Position numbers and translations under genes: made by a program. Below the pieces are notes generated by a model. That model was not told the DNA's origin and ran no database searches. It saw nothing but the letters and a program-made list of their open reading frames with translations. Shown here piece by piece: positions 23,966 through 33,228 of a stretch of 64,000 bases of DNA (the first letter of the stretch is position 1; the number at the start of each line of letters is the position of its first letter). Location of the stretch: the NCBI GenBank assembly GCA_947443645.1, contig CANEXF010000002.1, forward strand, positions 1-64,000, in the 5' to 3' direction. The DNA comes from Comamonadaceae bacterium. GTDB taxonomy: Bacteria > Pseudomonadota > Gammaproteobacteria > Burkholderiales > Burkholderiaceae_C.

Positions 23966-24195
23966 GCAGGCTTGGCGTTGACCTGGTACTTGGCAATCAC
24001 ATCAGACAAGGCCACGGCTTTGACTTCACCGCGTCGGTAGGCGGCAAGCCTGTCGTCTGCCTCTTTGGCCCACAGTGCGTCCAGTGCTGCATCAGGCTGG
24101 TCCAGACTGTCCAGAATGCGCTCCACCACTTCCATGCGCTCTTCGGGCGGCAGCTTGGCGGCTTGGGCGCTCAATGCTTCAGCGGCTTGGGACAT
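23962..24195 (-). CDS. Addiction-module antitoxin component
   Basis: 77 aa. It matches the short putative addiction-module component family: LPPEERMEVVERILDSLD, W..EADDRLAAYRRGEVKAVALSDVIAKY. The conserved RRGEVKAV stretch is the diagnostic part and usually pairs with a ParE/RelE toxin. It precedes the toxin with a 4-bp overlap, the standard antitoxin-first order. Intact pair by inspection. Confidence 0.9.
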   Translation of the reverse strand: MSQAAEALSAQAAKLPPEERMEVVERILDSLDQPDAALDALWAKEADDRLAAYRRGEVKAVALSDVIAKYQVNAKPA

Positions 24196-24269
24196 GAGGA
24201 CTCCGGTGAAATGGGAAACGGTCGAACGCCACTATAGCGCTGCGGTTCAAGTTTGCGAACTATGGCCGC

Positions 24270-24416
24270 TTACGCAAACAACTCACACTTTACTGCGGCC
24301 TCCAGCGTGTCGCGAAAGCGTGTGCGAACGGTTTCGACCAGCGCGGCGTCTTTGACGAAGTGCTGCTTGGCGCTTATCTCTTCGAACCAGAAGTGGAGGA
24401 TGGATTGGGATTGCAT
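24270..24416 (-). pseudogene. Truncated duplicate of DUF924 gene, N-terminal fragment
   Basis: 48 residues (ILHFWFEEISAKQHF...KCELFA) ending at a stop just where the full-length protein continues with WRAKAQG. DNA identity with 23521-23668 is high, about 85-90% by eye, in direct orientation. Conservation of the frame with many silent changes suggests the copies diverged for some time. It is the relic of a duplication or insertion involving the toxin-antitoxin pair. Confidence 0.82.
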
Positions 24417-24489
24417 TGGAGAAACATACCGGAAGGACTCGTAGGATATGCGCAATCTGCTATCAAAAAAATAGTGATAGTTAGGCCAC

Positions 24490-25350
24490 TTAAACTACCG
24501 TTTGCCGCTTCAACTCGTCCAGGGTCTTACCGTTGGCGGCCTTCCATTCGATCCACCCATTGGCGGCTCGGCCCATGACTATGCACGCGGCCAGACTCGG
24601 GCTGGTGAAGAGATGATCTCGGGTGAATGTGAGCATTCCATCTCCCGCGGTCATTACGCCTTCGGTAACCAGTTGATTGCGCAGACGTTCTTGTGTCGTA
24701 CCCTGGATGGACGGGGCAACCTCTGTGCGGCCCCGCGATCCCTTGTGAACGACGAAGCCCTCGGTTGTGTACTCGCCGACGCCATCTGCCCCTGACCCTT
24801 TGCAATAGAACAGTTCTTTCTCATTCTTTGCCGTGGGGGTGTCGGTCAACGCCTCGAATATCGGCTGGCCTAATGTGGCCAACAACGTAGCGGCGGTTTC
24901 GTGAATCTCGTGGCAGTCCGCCTCCAGCGGGGCTGGCGTGTGGGGCCGTGCCCCGGTATTGCCGTTCTCCAAGCTATAGCGCCCAGCCTTATTTGCTTCT
25001 GCAATGGCGAACCACTCCAGAAACAACGCGTGCGTTTGCGTCATGCTGTTGGTGAGCGAGATGACCACCAGCGCCCGGTTCCAAAAGTCTTTGTTTTGGT
25101 TATGCTGGACCAGCCGGTTGCCCACATTGCCAGACTGGCCGATGTATACGCGCGGCAACCCGGCTTCCGACAATTCACCCATCAAAAAGTACACACCGAC
25201 TTGCTGTGCTTCGGGCATCTTGAGGAAGTCTGCCAACTGGCTGCGCGGCACTTCGATCACACGAACAATACGCGTCGTTATCTCAGCCACTCGCATGCCG
25301 CGGGGGTCACCTGCGGGGAGGACAATTTGGATGGTTTGGGGGCGAGGCAT
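24490..25350 (-). CDS. GIY-YIG nuclease-domain protein with DUF4357
   Basis: 286 aa. N-terminal GIY-YIG domain: GVYFLMG (about 50-56), RVYIGQSGNVGNRLVQHN (about 67-84) with catalytic Tyr, Arg and His, and a Glu in FLEWFAIAEA. The C-terminal 50 residues DGMLTFTRDHLFTSPSLAACIVMGRAANGWIEWK match DUF4357, usually fused to nucleases or restriction subunits. The ATG overlaps the glnS stop by one base (TAATG), which decides the start. It may be a stand-alone DNA-processing or defence enzyme; role unknown. Confidence 0.85.
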   Translation of the reverse strand: MPRPQTIQIVLPAGDPRGMRVAEITTRIVRVIEVPRSQLADFLKMPEAQQVGVYFLMGELSEAGLPRVYIGQSGNVGNRLVQHNQNKDFWNRALVVISLTNSMTQTHALFLEWFAIAEANKAGRYSLENGNTGARPHTPAPLEADCHEIHETAATLLATLGQPIFEALTDTPTAKNEKELFYCKGSGADGVGEYTTEGFVVHKGSRGRTEVAPSIQGTTQERLRNQLVTEGVMTAGDGMLTFTRDHLFTSPSLAACIVMGRAANGWIEWKAANGKTLDELKRQTVV

Positions 25351-27251
25351 TACTTTCCCCAACTATCCTTCAACCCCACCGCCAAGTTAAACACCGGCTT
25401 GCTGCCTTGCACGTGATCCACCCGATCCGCCACAAAGTAGCCATGCCGTTCAAACTGAAACTTCTGGTCTGGCAAAGCGTTGGCCAGTGAGGGCTCAACA
25501 ATCGCAGTCACCACCTTCAGGCTGTTGGGGTTCAGGCTCTCGATAAAGTCCTTGCCGCCGGCGTCGGGCTGGGCATCCGAAAACAGGCGGTCATACATGC
25601 GTACTTCGGCGCTCACGCCATCGGCCACGCCCACCCAGGTGATGGCGGCTTTTACCTTCACGCTGTCGCTGCCAGGGGTGCCGCTCTTGGTGTCGGGCAC
25701 GACGGTGGCCAGCACTTCGGTGATGACGCCATTGGCATCTTTGGTGCAGCCGGTGCACTCGATCACGTAGCCGCCTTTCAGGCGTACTTTGCTTCCTGGG
25801 ACCGCATTGCCGCTCGCGTCAATGCTTGGTGGGACCAAGCGCTTGTAGCCCTTGGGGGGCACTTCTTCAAAGTCTTCGCGCTCTATCCACACTTCTTTGC
25901 CAATGGTGAAGTGGCGTGCGGGTGGTGGCTCTTGCCCTTCTGCCACGTGGGGCAGGGCGGGCTGGGTGCAGGGCTCCAGGTGGCTGGCGCCCCCCTTGTC
26001 GGCAAATACGTCGTCCCAGTTGCTCAGCACCAGTTTGACGGGGTTGATCACGGCCATGCCGCGGTGGGCCTTGGCTTCCAGGTCTTCGCGCAGGCAGCCT
26101 TCCAGCGTGCTGTAGTCGATCCAGCTGTCGCTCTTGGTCACGCCAATGCGTTCAGCAAACAGGTGCAGGGCCTCTGGCGTGTAGCCACGGCGACGCAGGC
26201 CGACGATGGTGGGCATGCGCGGGTCGTCCCAGCCCGAGACCTTGTGGTCGTACACCAGTTGCGCGAGCTTGCGCTTGCTGGTCACGACATAGGTCAGGTT
26301 CAGGCGGGCAAACTCGTACTGGTGGGGCGGCGGGGCGCTGAGCAGGCCGCCCAGAACGCGACCGTCCGGGAGCGTCGCCCCTTCCGACAGCCGCGCCATC
26401 AGCCAGTCATAAAACGGGCGCTGGTCTTCAAATTCCAGCGTGCAGATGCTGTGGGTGATGTTCTCCAGCGCGTCTTCAATCGGATGCGCAAAGGTGTACA
26501 TCGGGTAGATGCACCATTTGTCGCCGGTGTTGTGGTGCGTGGCGCGGCGTATGCGGTAGATGGCTGGGTCGCGCATGTTGATGTTGGGGCTGGCCATGTC
26601 GATCTTGGCGCGCAGCACCATGGCGCCATCTGCATGCTTGCCGTCGCGCATTTCCCTGAAGCGCGCCAGGTTCTCGGCCGGCGTGCGCGCGCGAAAGGGG
26701 CTGTCGACACCGGGCTTGCTGAAGTCGCCGCGATTGATGCGTATCTGCTCGACGGTTTGCTCGTCGACATAGGCGTGCCCGGCTTCTATCAAATGCTCGG
26801 CCGCGCGGTACATGAAGTCGAAGTAGTCACTCGCCTGGTAGGGCGCTGCGTCGGCCGCGCCATTCCACTCAAAGCCCAGCCAGCGCACCGTGTCGATGAT
26901 GCTGGTGACGTACTCGGTGTCTTCTTTTTCCGGGTTGGTGTCGTCAAAGCGCAGATGGCATACGCCGCCGTAGTCACGCGCCAGGCCAAAGTTCAGGCAG
27001 ATGCTTTTGGCGTGGCCAACATGCAGATAGCCGTTGGGCTCTGGCGGAAAGCGGGTGCGGATTTTGGCCGGGTCGGGCTGGCCTTGCGCGTGGTGTGCTG
27101 CGTCGCCAGGGCTGCCAGCCCAGCGGCGCTGGGCATAGGTGCCGGCGGCCAGATCGTGCTCAATGATCTGGCGCAAAAAGTTGCTGGGCTTTTGGGTTTC
27201 TTTGTCAGCCGCTACGGGCGCAGCATTTTTATTGGGGGCAGGAGAGATCAT
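25350..27251 (-). CDS. glnS: Glutaminyl-tRNA synthetase
   Basis: 633 aa. Class I aminoacyl-tRNA synthetase charging tRNA-Gln. HIGH-type motif in FPPEPNGYLHVGHAKSICLNF (about 70-90), KMSKS-type motif in VVTSKRKLAQLVYD (about 315), and the anticodon-binding beta-barrels in the last 270 residues. Longer than the 554-aa E. coli enzyme, with a roughly 30-residue N-terminal extension and insertions around 420-470 (KGGASHLEPCTQPALPHVAEG). Presence of GlnRS is typical for beta/gammaproteobacteria. Its stop overlaps the next gene start. Confidence 0.96.
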   Translation of the reverse strand: MISPAPNKNAAPVAADKETQKPSNFLRQIIEHDLAAGTYAQRRWAGSPGDAAHHAQGQPDPAKIRTRFPPEPNGYLHVGHAKSICLNFGLARDYGGVCHLRFDDTNPEKEDTEYVTSIIDTVRWLGFEWNGAADAAPYQASDYFDFMYRAAEHLIEAGHAYVDEQTVEQIRINRGDFSKPGVDSPFRARTPAENLARFREMRDGKHADGAMVLRAKIDMASPNINMRDPAIYRIRRATHHNTGDKWCIYPMYTFAHPIEDALENITHSICTLEFEDQRPFYDWLMARLSEGATLPDGRVLGGLLSAPPPHQYEFARLNLTYVVTSKRKLAQLVYDHKVSGWDDPRMPTIVGLRRRGYTPEALHLFAERIGVTKSDSWIDYSTLEGCLREDLEAKAHRGMAVINPVKLVLSNWDDVFADKGGASHLEPCTQPALPHVAEGQEPPPARHFTIGKEVWIEREDFEEVPPKGYKRLVPPSIDASGNAVPGSKVRLKGGYVIECTGCTKDANGVITEVLATVVPDTKSGTPGSDSVKVKAAITWVGVADGVSAEVRMYDRLFSDAQPDAGGKDFIESLNPNSLKVVTAIVEPSLANALPDQKFQFERHGYFVADRVDHVQGSKPVFNLAVGLKDSWGK

Positions 27252-27378
27252 CGGATGATTTTAGGCTGTCGCAAGCTTACGTTTTGCTACTCACTTAACC
27301 TTTGATGGCGTAGGCGGCTGGCCGACTGCTGCGTTTAATAACTACCTGGGCACTTCACGCCCTCTTAAGGATACGCAT

Positions 27379-27807
27379 ATGAAGACAGCCATCCAGCCCA
27401 AACATTCAGCCCTGGTCGCAGGTGCCGCCGCCGCCCTGGCGCTCGCAGCCATGGGTTTTGCAGGTGCCGCGCAGGCACGCGACAACGTCTATTGGTCAGT
27501 CGGTGTGGGCTCACCCGGCGTTGCCGTCAACGTCGGCAATGCCTTCCCGGTTTATTCGCAGCCCGCACCGGTTTACGTGCAAGCGCTGCCAGTTTATGTG
27601 CAAGCCCAACCGGTTTTTGTACAGCCCCGACCTTATTACTATGGCCAGCCGCAGGTGGTTTACATGTCGCCTGGTCGTCACAACGGCTGGTATGGGCAGC
27701 ACGGCCGTGAGCACGAGGAGCGCCATGAGCACCATGGTGGTGATCGCGACGACCACGATGGTCGCGGCTATCAGCAGGGCTACGCCCCTGTTTATTACCG
27801 CCGCTAA
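27379..27807 (+). CDS. PXPV-repeat secreted protein
   Basis: 142 aa. Signal peptide to about residue 37 (ending GAAQARD), then a short strand-rich region and tandem PVYVQ units (APVYVQALPVYVQAQPVFVQP) that fit the PXPV-repeat family of Comamonadaceae, and a His/Asp/Glu/Arg-rich tail (HEERHEHHGGDRDDHDGRG). Envelope location is expected; the His-rich tail may bind metal. Function unknown. AAGGA lies 8 nt before the ATG. Confidence 0.78.
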   Translation: MKTAIQPKHSALVAGAAAALALAAMGFAGAAQARDNVYWSVGVGSPGVAVNVGNAFPVYSQPAPVYVQALPVYVQAQPVFVQPRPYYYGQPQVVYMSPGRHNGWYGQHGREHEERHEHHGGDRDDHDGRGYQQGYAPVYYRR

Positions 27808-27880
27808 TGGTGCCCAAGCGCCATTGACCGGCCCTGCAATGGGTTAAATGGGCTAACGCCCATTGATCCGGTTTGAAACC

Positions 27881-27906
27881 AAAGCCTGCTTCGCGCAGGC
27901 TTTTTT
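27881..27906 (+). terminator. Intrinsic terminator after PXPV gene
   Basis: AAAGCCTGC-TTCGC-GCAGGCTTT, a 9-bp stem with five-base loop followed by a T run (27901-27906). It separates the PXPV gene from uppP. Confidence 0.85.
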
Positions 27907-27985
27907 GTGCCGGCTGCGTTTTTTGCTGATTGATGGCGCTGACTTGTGCCGGGTTGATAATCCACAGCTTATTTCAGGAGCCAGC

Positions 27986-28810
27986 GTGGACATTGCACTG
28001 TTGATCAAAGCCGCCATCATGGGCGTTGTTGAGGGTCTGACCGAGTTTCTTCCGATCTCGTCGACCGGCCACCTTATCCTGGCGGGCGCGCTGCTGGGCT
28101 TTGACGATGAAAAGGCCAAGGTGTTTGACATCGCGATCCAGACCGGCGCCATCTTTGCCGTGATTCTGGTTTACTGGCAAAAGATACATTCAACCATTGT
28201 TGCGCTGCCGCGTCAGCCCAGGGCACGACGGCTGGCGATCAACATCCTCATCGGCTTTCTGCCTGCGGTGGTGCTGGGCCTGGTGTTTGGCAAGATGATC
28301 AAGGCGCATCTTTTCATACCGACCGTGGTGGCAAGCACCTTCATCATCGGCGGCTTCATCATTTTGTGGGCCGAGAGGCGGCCGCCGGGGTCGGTTCGCA
28401 TCCTGCATGTGGACGACATGACGCCTCTGGACGCGCTCAAGGTGGGTCTGGCGCAGTGTCTGGCCATGGTCCCCGGTACCAGCCGAAGCGGCGCCACCAT
28501 CATAGGCGGCATGCTGTTTGGCCTGTCGCGTCAGGCAGCCACGGATTTTTCTTTCTTTCTCGCGATTCCGACGCTGATAGGCGCAGGCGCCTACAGCCTG
28601 TTCAAGGAGCGGGCGCTGCTGTCTGTGCATGACATTCCGCTGTTCGCTGTGGGCCTGGTGTTCTCGTTCGTCAGCGCCTGGCTATGCGTGCGCTGGCTGC
28701 TGCGCTACATCAGCACACACGACTTCGTGCCGTTTGCCTGGTACCGCATTGCCTTTGGTGTGGCGGTGCTGGCCACGGCCTGGAGTGGCCTCGTCACCTG
28801 GGCCGCCTGA
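27986..28810 (+). CDS. uppP: Undecaprenyl-diphosphatase (BacA/UppP)
   Basis: 274 aa integral membrane phosphatase recycling the C55 lipid carrier for peptidoglycan synthesis; overproduction gives bacitracin resistance. Motifs: [20 protein letters not shown] (about 15-34) with the catalytic Glu and Ser, and [20 protein letters not shown] (about 160-180) with the essential Arg. About eight hydrophobic segments. The GTG at 27986 with CAGGAG 6 nt upstream is the best start; upstream frame continues through the terminator and is not coding. Confidence 0.95.
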   Translation: MDIALLIKAAIMGVVEGLTEFLPISSTGHLILAGALLGFDDEKAKVFDIAIQTGAIFAVILVYWQKIHSTIVALPRQPRARRLAINILIGFLPAVVLGLVFGKMIKAHLFIPTVVASTFIIGGFIILWAERRPPGSVRILHVDDMTPLDALKVGLAQCLAMVPGTSRSGATIIGGMLFGLSRQAATDFSFFLAIPTLIGAGAYSLFKERALLSVHDIPLFAVGLVFSFVSAWLCVRWLLRYISTHDFVPFAWYRIAFGVAVLATAWSGLVTWAA

Positions 28811-28825
28811 GCCTGTGGCCTGAAA

Positions 28826-29668
28826 TCAGGCCCCCAGGTTGCGCAGCGCGGCCTCTATGGCCGCTGCTGTAGCGAGCGGTTTTTCCATCGGGAATAGATG
28901 GCTGCCGTCCAGCATCATGAGGCGGCCCTTGGTGATCTTTTCGGTCAGCGCCATGCCAACTTGTTTGATCTCGCTGGACTGCAGCCCGCCTATGAAGGCG
29001 ACCGGGCAGGCCAGAGGGTGGTGCTTGATGAGTTGCTCAAGATTGTCTGGCAGCGTGTTGTAGATGGCGGTCTCAACGTTGCGGTCAAAGCTCAGCAGGC
29101 GCTGGCCTTCACTGCTGCTTGCGGCGTCGTGCGTGCCATGCTCGATGTAGTCGCGCAGCATGGCGTCATCCCACTTGGCAAAGGTTTTCTTGCCGCGAAA
29201 ATGCGCCAGCACCTCGTCTTTGTCAAACCACTGGTTTTTGCGTTTACGGCTGATGACGCCAGGCGAGACCGAGCCCACCAGCTTGGCGCGTTTGGCGACG
29301 CTCAGCGCCGTTGCGCGCCAGCCGCCTATCAGCGGTGAGTCCAGCAGCAATACGCCGCGCAGTGGCCTGCCGTCCAGTATGGGATGCCTCGCCGCGCACA
29401 TGAAACTCAAGTAACCGCCCAGCGAGTGACCGACGAGGTAAGCGCCTTCACCGGATGCTTCAACCTGCTGCGCCGTGAAGTCCGCCAGCTGCTGCACCAG
29501 ATGCGGCCAGTTGCTGGTGACTGGGTAAGCCGGATCATGACCGAATTTCTCAATCGCCCGGACCTCAAAGCCACGCGCCTGCAGGTGCTGGAACAGCACG
29601 TTGTAGGTGCTGGCCGGAAAGCTGTTGCCGTGCGAAAAAACGATCAACGGTTTGGATGGTGTTGTCAC
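28826..29668 (-). CDS. Alpha/beta hydrolase
   Basis: 280 aa. Oxyanion region IVFSHGNSFPASTYNVLF, nucleophile elbow YLVGHSLGGYLSFMCA with Ser near 100, and a C-terminal LDGSHLFPMEKP with the catalytic His. The acid residue is less clear. Resembles lipase/esterase-like hydrolases of unknown substrate. It follows the Anbu peptidase on the minus strand with a 4-bp gap, so mutS-Anbu-hydrolase could be one transcript. Confidence 0.83.
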   Translation of the reverse strand: MTTPSKPLIVFSHGNSFPASTYNVLFQHLQARGFEVRAIEKFGHDPAYPVTSNWPHLVQQLADFTAQQVEASGEGAYLVGHSLGGYLSFMCAARHPILDGRPLRGVLLLDSPLIGGWRATALSVAKRAKLVGSVSPGVISRKRKNQWFDKDEVLAHFRGKKTFAKWDDAMLRDYIEHGTHDAASSSEGQRLLSFDRNVETAIYNTLPDNLEQLIKHHPLACPVAFIGGLQSSEIKQVGMALTEKITKGRLMMLDGSHLFPMEKPLATAAAIEAALRNLGA

Positions 29669-29672
29669 GGTG

Positions 29673-30500
29673 CTAGATCAGCTTTTCTTCGGGTGAGCTT
29701 ATTTTTCGCAAGGGCTGGTTGCGTGTCAGCGGTGTCAACAGCGGCACCTGTGTTTCGCCGCCGCTCCACATCGGGTCTTCAATGCTGTCGAAGACTTCGC
29801 GCAGCTTTTTGCCCCAGCTGTCGTGCAGCATGCGGAAGTAGGGGTTTTCGTGGTCTATGCAGACCACCTTGTCGCTTCTCAAGCTGCCCACTTCATAGAC
29901 CACCATGTCCAGCGGCAGGCCGACGGACAAGTTGGACTTGAGGGTCGAGTCCATCGATACCAGCGCGCACTTGGCGGCCTCGTCCAGCGGCGTGTCGGGC
30001 GTGATCACGCGGTCCAGCACCGGCTTGCCGTATTTGGATTCACCGACCTGGAAGTAAGGCGTTTCGGGTGTGGCTTCTATGAAGTTGCCGGCGGAGTAGA
30101 CCTGAAACAGGCGCATGCCTTCGCCACCTATCTGCCCGCCGAAGATCAGCGAGACATTGAAATCAACGCCGGCGTGTTTGAGGTCTTCCGCATCACGCTC
30201 ATGAACACGGCGTATGGCCGCGCCCAGGACACGCGCCGCATCAAACATGCTTTTGGCGTTCCAGATGGTGATGGGTGGGCCGCCTTCGGGATCCTTGAGC
30301 TGCTCGATCTGCAGGATTTCGCGCACCGACTGGGAAATCGACAGGTTGCCAGCCGACAGCAGCACCATGAAGCGGTCGCCCTGCTTTTCATAAATGATCA
30401 TCTTGCGAAAAGTACTGATCTGGTCCAGCCCGGCGTTGGTTCGGGAGTCCGAAAGAAACACCAGGCCGGCATTGAGTTTGATGGCAACGCAATAGGTCAT
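29673..30500 (-). CDS. Anbu-type proteasome-like peptidase
   Basis: 275 aa. N-terminus MTYCVAIKLNAGLVFLSDSRTNAG matches Anbu (ancestral beta-subunit) Ntn-hydrolases, where Thr2 becomes the nucleophile after Met removal; Asp and Lys partners are in SDSRTNAG and FRKMIIYEK. I start at ATG 30500 because it puts Thr second; a TTG 15 bp upstream would bury it. Anbu rings are helical or open-ring assemblies with unproven substrates. The usual Anbu neighbours (transglutaminase-like, circularly permuted ATP-grasp, alpha-E proteins) are not next to it here. Confidence 0.88.
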   Translation of the reverse strand: MTYCVAIKLNAGLVFLSDSRTNAGLDQISTFRKMIIYEKQGDRFMVLLSAGNLSISQSVREILQIEQLKDPEGGPPITIWNAKSMFDAARVLGAAIRRVHERDAEDLKHAGVDFNVSLIFGGQIGGEGMRLFQVYSAGNFIEATPETPYFQVGESKYGKPVLDRVITPDTPLDEAAKCALVSMDSTLKSNLSVGLPLDMVVYEVGSLRSDKVVCIDHENPYFRMLHDSWGKKLREVFDSIEDPMWSGGETQVPLLTPLTRNQPLRKISSPEEKLI

Positions 30501-30532
30501 AAAAGGTTCACTCAATAGTTCGAGGCAGAAAT

Positions 30533-33187
30533 TCAGTTCTGGACCGACAGCTTTTTCAGCCGATAGAGCGCGTCCAGCGCTTCACGTGGGCTCAGCGCGT
30601 CGGGGTCAATGTTACTCAAGGCCATGTCGACCGCACTTTGCGCCATGGACGCCGGCTCTGGTGGCGCGGCGAACAGGTCGACCTGCGCGCGCGCTTCGGT
30701 TTGCTGCGCCTCCAGCGCCTGCAGCGCATGGCGCGCATGGTTGACAACGGCGGCCGGCACACCGGCCAGCTTGGCCACCGCGATACCGTAGCTCTTGCTG
30801 GCCGGGCCGGGCTCGATGTGGTGCAGAAACACGATGTCGTTGCCCGATTCGACGGCGCTGACATGCACGTTGATGGCGCCATGGTGCTGCGCAGGAAATT
30901 CGGTCAGCTCGAAGTAATGCGTTGCAAACAGCGTGAAGGCCTGGGTCTTGTTGTGCAGGTGCGCGGCAATCCCGCCGGCCAGTGCCAGGCCATCAAAGGT
31001 CGAGGTGCCGCGCCCGATTTCGTCCATCAACACCAGCGAATGCGGCGTGGCGGTGTGCAGGATTTGCGCGGCTTCCGTCATCTCCAGCATGAAGGTGGAC
31101 TGCGCATTGGCCACGTCGTCGGCTGCGCCTATGCGGGTGTGTATGGCATCAATCGGTCCCAGGCGGCAGCCGCTGGCGGGCACATAAGAGCCGACGCTGG
31201 CAAGCAGCACGATGAGTGCGACCTGGCGCATATAGGTCGACTTGCCGCCCATATTCGGGCCGGTGATGATCTGCATACGGCCCTTGCCGTTCATGCCGGT
31301 CATGCAGCAGTCGTTGGCAATGAAGGCGCCTGAGCCGGTCTCCAGTAGCCTGGCCTCGACGACAGGGTGCCGGCCTTGCGTGATGTCTATGCAGGGCTCT
31401 TTGACAAACACCGGCGCCGACCAGTTCAGCGTGAGCGAGCGCTCGGCCAGCGCGCACAGCGCGTCGAGGGCGGCGAGGGCGCGCGCCAGCCGGCTCAGCG
31501 CGGGAATGAAGTCCTGCAGCTGGTCGAGCAGCTGCTCGTACAGCCACTTCTCGCGCGCCAGCGCCCGTTCCTGCGCCGACAAGGCCTTGTCTTCGAAGGC
31601 CTTGAGTTCGGGCGTGATGTAGCGCTCGGCGTTCTTCAGGGTCTGGCGGCGTCGGTAGTCGTCTGGAACCTTGGCGGTCTGGCCCTGCGTGACTTCGATG
31701 TAAAAGCCATGCACCTTGTTGAACTGGACCCGCAGGTTGGCAATGCCGGTGCGGGCCCGCTCGCGGCCTTCCAGGTCAAGCAGGAAGGCGTCGCAATTGG
31801 TCTGTATGGCGCGCAGCTCATCGAGATCGGCATCGCAACCGTGGTTGATGACGCCGCCGTCGCGAATCAGCGCGGCTGGTTCGTCCAGCACATAGCGCCT
31901 GAGCAGCGCCGCGCAACCCTCGGGTGGCTGTAAATCCTCAAATATATTGGTCAAAAGTGCCGGCAGGCCAATAGATACGGGCGCAAGCAGCTCTGCTTTT
32001 TGTAGCGTCAGCTGCAGCGCCACGAGCTCGCGCGGCCGCACCTGGCGCAGCGCGATGCGGGCGGTGATGCGTTCGACATCGCTGCTGCCCTTGAGCTGGG
32101 CGCGCAAGCTCTGCTGCAGGCCGGCGCGCAGGTGTGTGATGGCTTCGAGCCGCGCCGCGGCCTGGCTGCGTTCGCGGCGCGGGCTGAGCAGCCAGCTTTT
32201 CAAGGCGCGGCTGCCCATGCCGGTGGCGCAACTGTCGAGCAAGGAAAACAGCGTGGGCGAATCCTCACCGCGCAAGGTCTGCGTGAGCTCAAGGTTGCGC
32301 CGCGTGCTCAGCGGCAGCTCCAGCAGTTCGCCGGAACGCACGACCACCAGCGCCTGCACATGCGGCAGGCTGCGGCCCTGGGTGTGCTCCGCATAGCCTA
32401 GCAGTACCGAGGCGGCCGCATGCGCTTCGGTCAGGGCTTGGGCATCCCAGCTGGCGAGCGAGGCGACCTTGAGCTGCGCCAGCAGGCGGCGCGCGCCCAG
32501 GCTGGCATCAAATTGCCAGGCCGGACGTGCGGTGACCACGCAGCGCTGGCTGAACTGGGCTTGCTTGAGGCGCTGCTCGAAGGCCGGGCTTGCGTCAACG
32601 TTGTAGAGCAGCTCGCTGGGCGCAATGCGTGCCAGCCAGGCTTCGAGTTCGTCGTTGGCGCATTGCGCCAGGTGGATCTCGCCTTGCGTCACGCTGAGCC
32701 AGGCCAGGCCGCAGGTGTTGCGTTGGCCCTGCTGCACGGCCAGCAGCATGGATTCGGTCTTGTCGCTGAGCAGCTCGGTGTCGGTCAGCGTGCCAGGGGT
32801 GACCACACGCACGACCTTGCGCTCGACCGGCCCCTTGCTGGTGGCGACATCACCGACCTGCTCGCAAATCGCCACCGACTCGCCCAGCTTGATCAGCTTG
32901 GCGAGATAGCCTTCGAGCGAATGAAAGGGCACGCCAGCCATGACCACGGGCTCGCCGTTGGTGGCGCCGCGCCTGGTGAGCGTGATGTCCAGCAGCCGAG
33001 CAGCTTTTTCGGCGTCGGCAAAAAAGACTTCGTAGAAGTCGCCCATGCGGTAGAACACCAGCGTGTCGGGGTATTCCGCCTTGATGCGCAGGTACTGCTG
33101 CATCATGGGCGTGTGGCCTGCATAGCTCACGGGCGGCGTTGCCGCGCTGTGGCCTTCTTCTTCAGTCAACGGGTTGGCTTGACGCAT
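30533..33187 (-). CDS. mutS: DNA mismatch repair protein MutS
   Basis: 884 aa. Mismatch-binding domain with the [19 protein letters not shown]he-x-Glu region (about 40-60), core and clamp domains, and the ATPase with Walker [14 protein letters not shown] (about 645), [12 protein letters not shown] and the helix-turn-helix near ATHYFEL. The extra length over E. coli (853) comes partly from [18 protein letters not shown] near residues 395-413, which is encoded by a dispersed repeat and looks inserted into the lever/core region. It heads a minus-strand run with the Anbu and hydrolase genes. Confidence 0.97.
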   Translation of the reverse strand: MRQANPLTEEEGHSAATPPVSYAGHTPMMQQYLRIKAEYPDTLVFYRMGDFYEVFFADAEKAARLLDITLTRRGATNGEPVVMAGVPFHSLEGYLAKLIKLGESVAICEQVGDVATSKGPVERKVVRVVTPGTLTDTELLSDKTESMLLAVQQGQRNTCGLAWLSVTQGEIHLAQCANDELEAWLARIAPSELLYNVDASPAFEQRLKQAQFSQRCVVTARPAWQFDASLGARRLLAQLKVASLASWDAQALTEAHAAASVLLGYAEHTQGRSLPHVQALVVVRSGELLELPLSTRRNLELTQTLRGEDSPTLFSLLDSCATGMGSRALKSWLLSPRRERSQAAARLEAITHLRAGLQQSLRAQLKGSSDVERITARIALRQVRPRELVALQLTLQKAELLAPVSIGLPALLTNIFEDLQPPEGCAALLRRYVLDEPAALIRDGGVINHGCDADLDELRAIQTNCDAFLLDLEGRERARTGIANLRVQFNKVHGFYIEVTQGQTAKVPDDYRRRQTLKNAERYITPELKAFEDKALSAQERALAREKWLYEQLLDQLQDFIPALSRLARALAALDALCALAERSLTLNWSAPVFVKEPCIDITQGRHPVVEARLLETGSGAFIANDCCMTGMNGKGRMQIITGPNMGGKSTYMRQVALIVLLASVGSYVPASGCRLGPIDAIHTRIGAADDVANAQSTFMLEMTEAAQILHTATPHSLVLMDEIGRGTSTFDGLALAGGIAAHLHNKTQAFTLFATHYFELTEFPAQHHGAINVHVSAVESGNDIVFLHHIEPGPASKSYGIAVAKLAGVPAAVVNHARHALQALEAQQTEARAQVDLFAAPPEPASMAQSAVDMALSNIDPDALSPREALDALYRLKKLSVQN
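31947..32007. repeat. AT-centred dispersed repeat inside mutS
   Basis: TATTGGTCAAA, GGCCAATAGATACGGGCGCA, AGCAGCTCTGC and TTTTTGTAGCG align over about 60 bp with 40993-41054. The frame stays open through it, giving mutS about 18 extra residues. Confidence 0.78.
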
Positions 33188-33228
33188 GCTCGGGTGTGGG
33201 GTGCTGCCAGCACTGGGCCTTCGCTGGG

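Noticed and set aside
24252-24282. GTTTGCG/CGCAAAC inverted repeat near the DUF924 fragment as a recombination site
   Set aside because: Only 7 bp with an off-centre spacer and a single occurrence; one arm is simply part of the duplicated coding sequence.
25911-27305. 464-codon open frame opposite glnS
   Set aside because: Antisense to glnS motifs on the other strand; Val/Gly/Ala-rich without recognisable domains.
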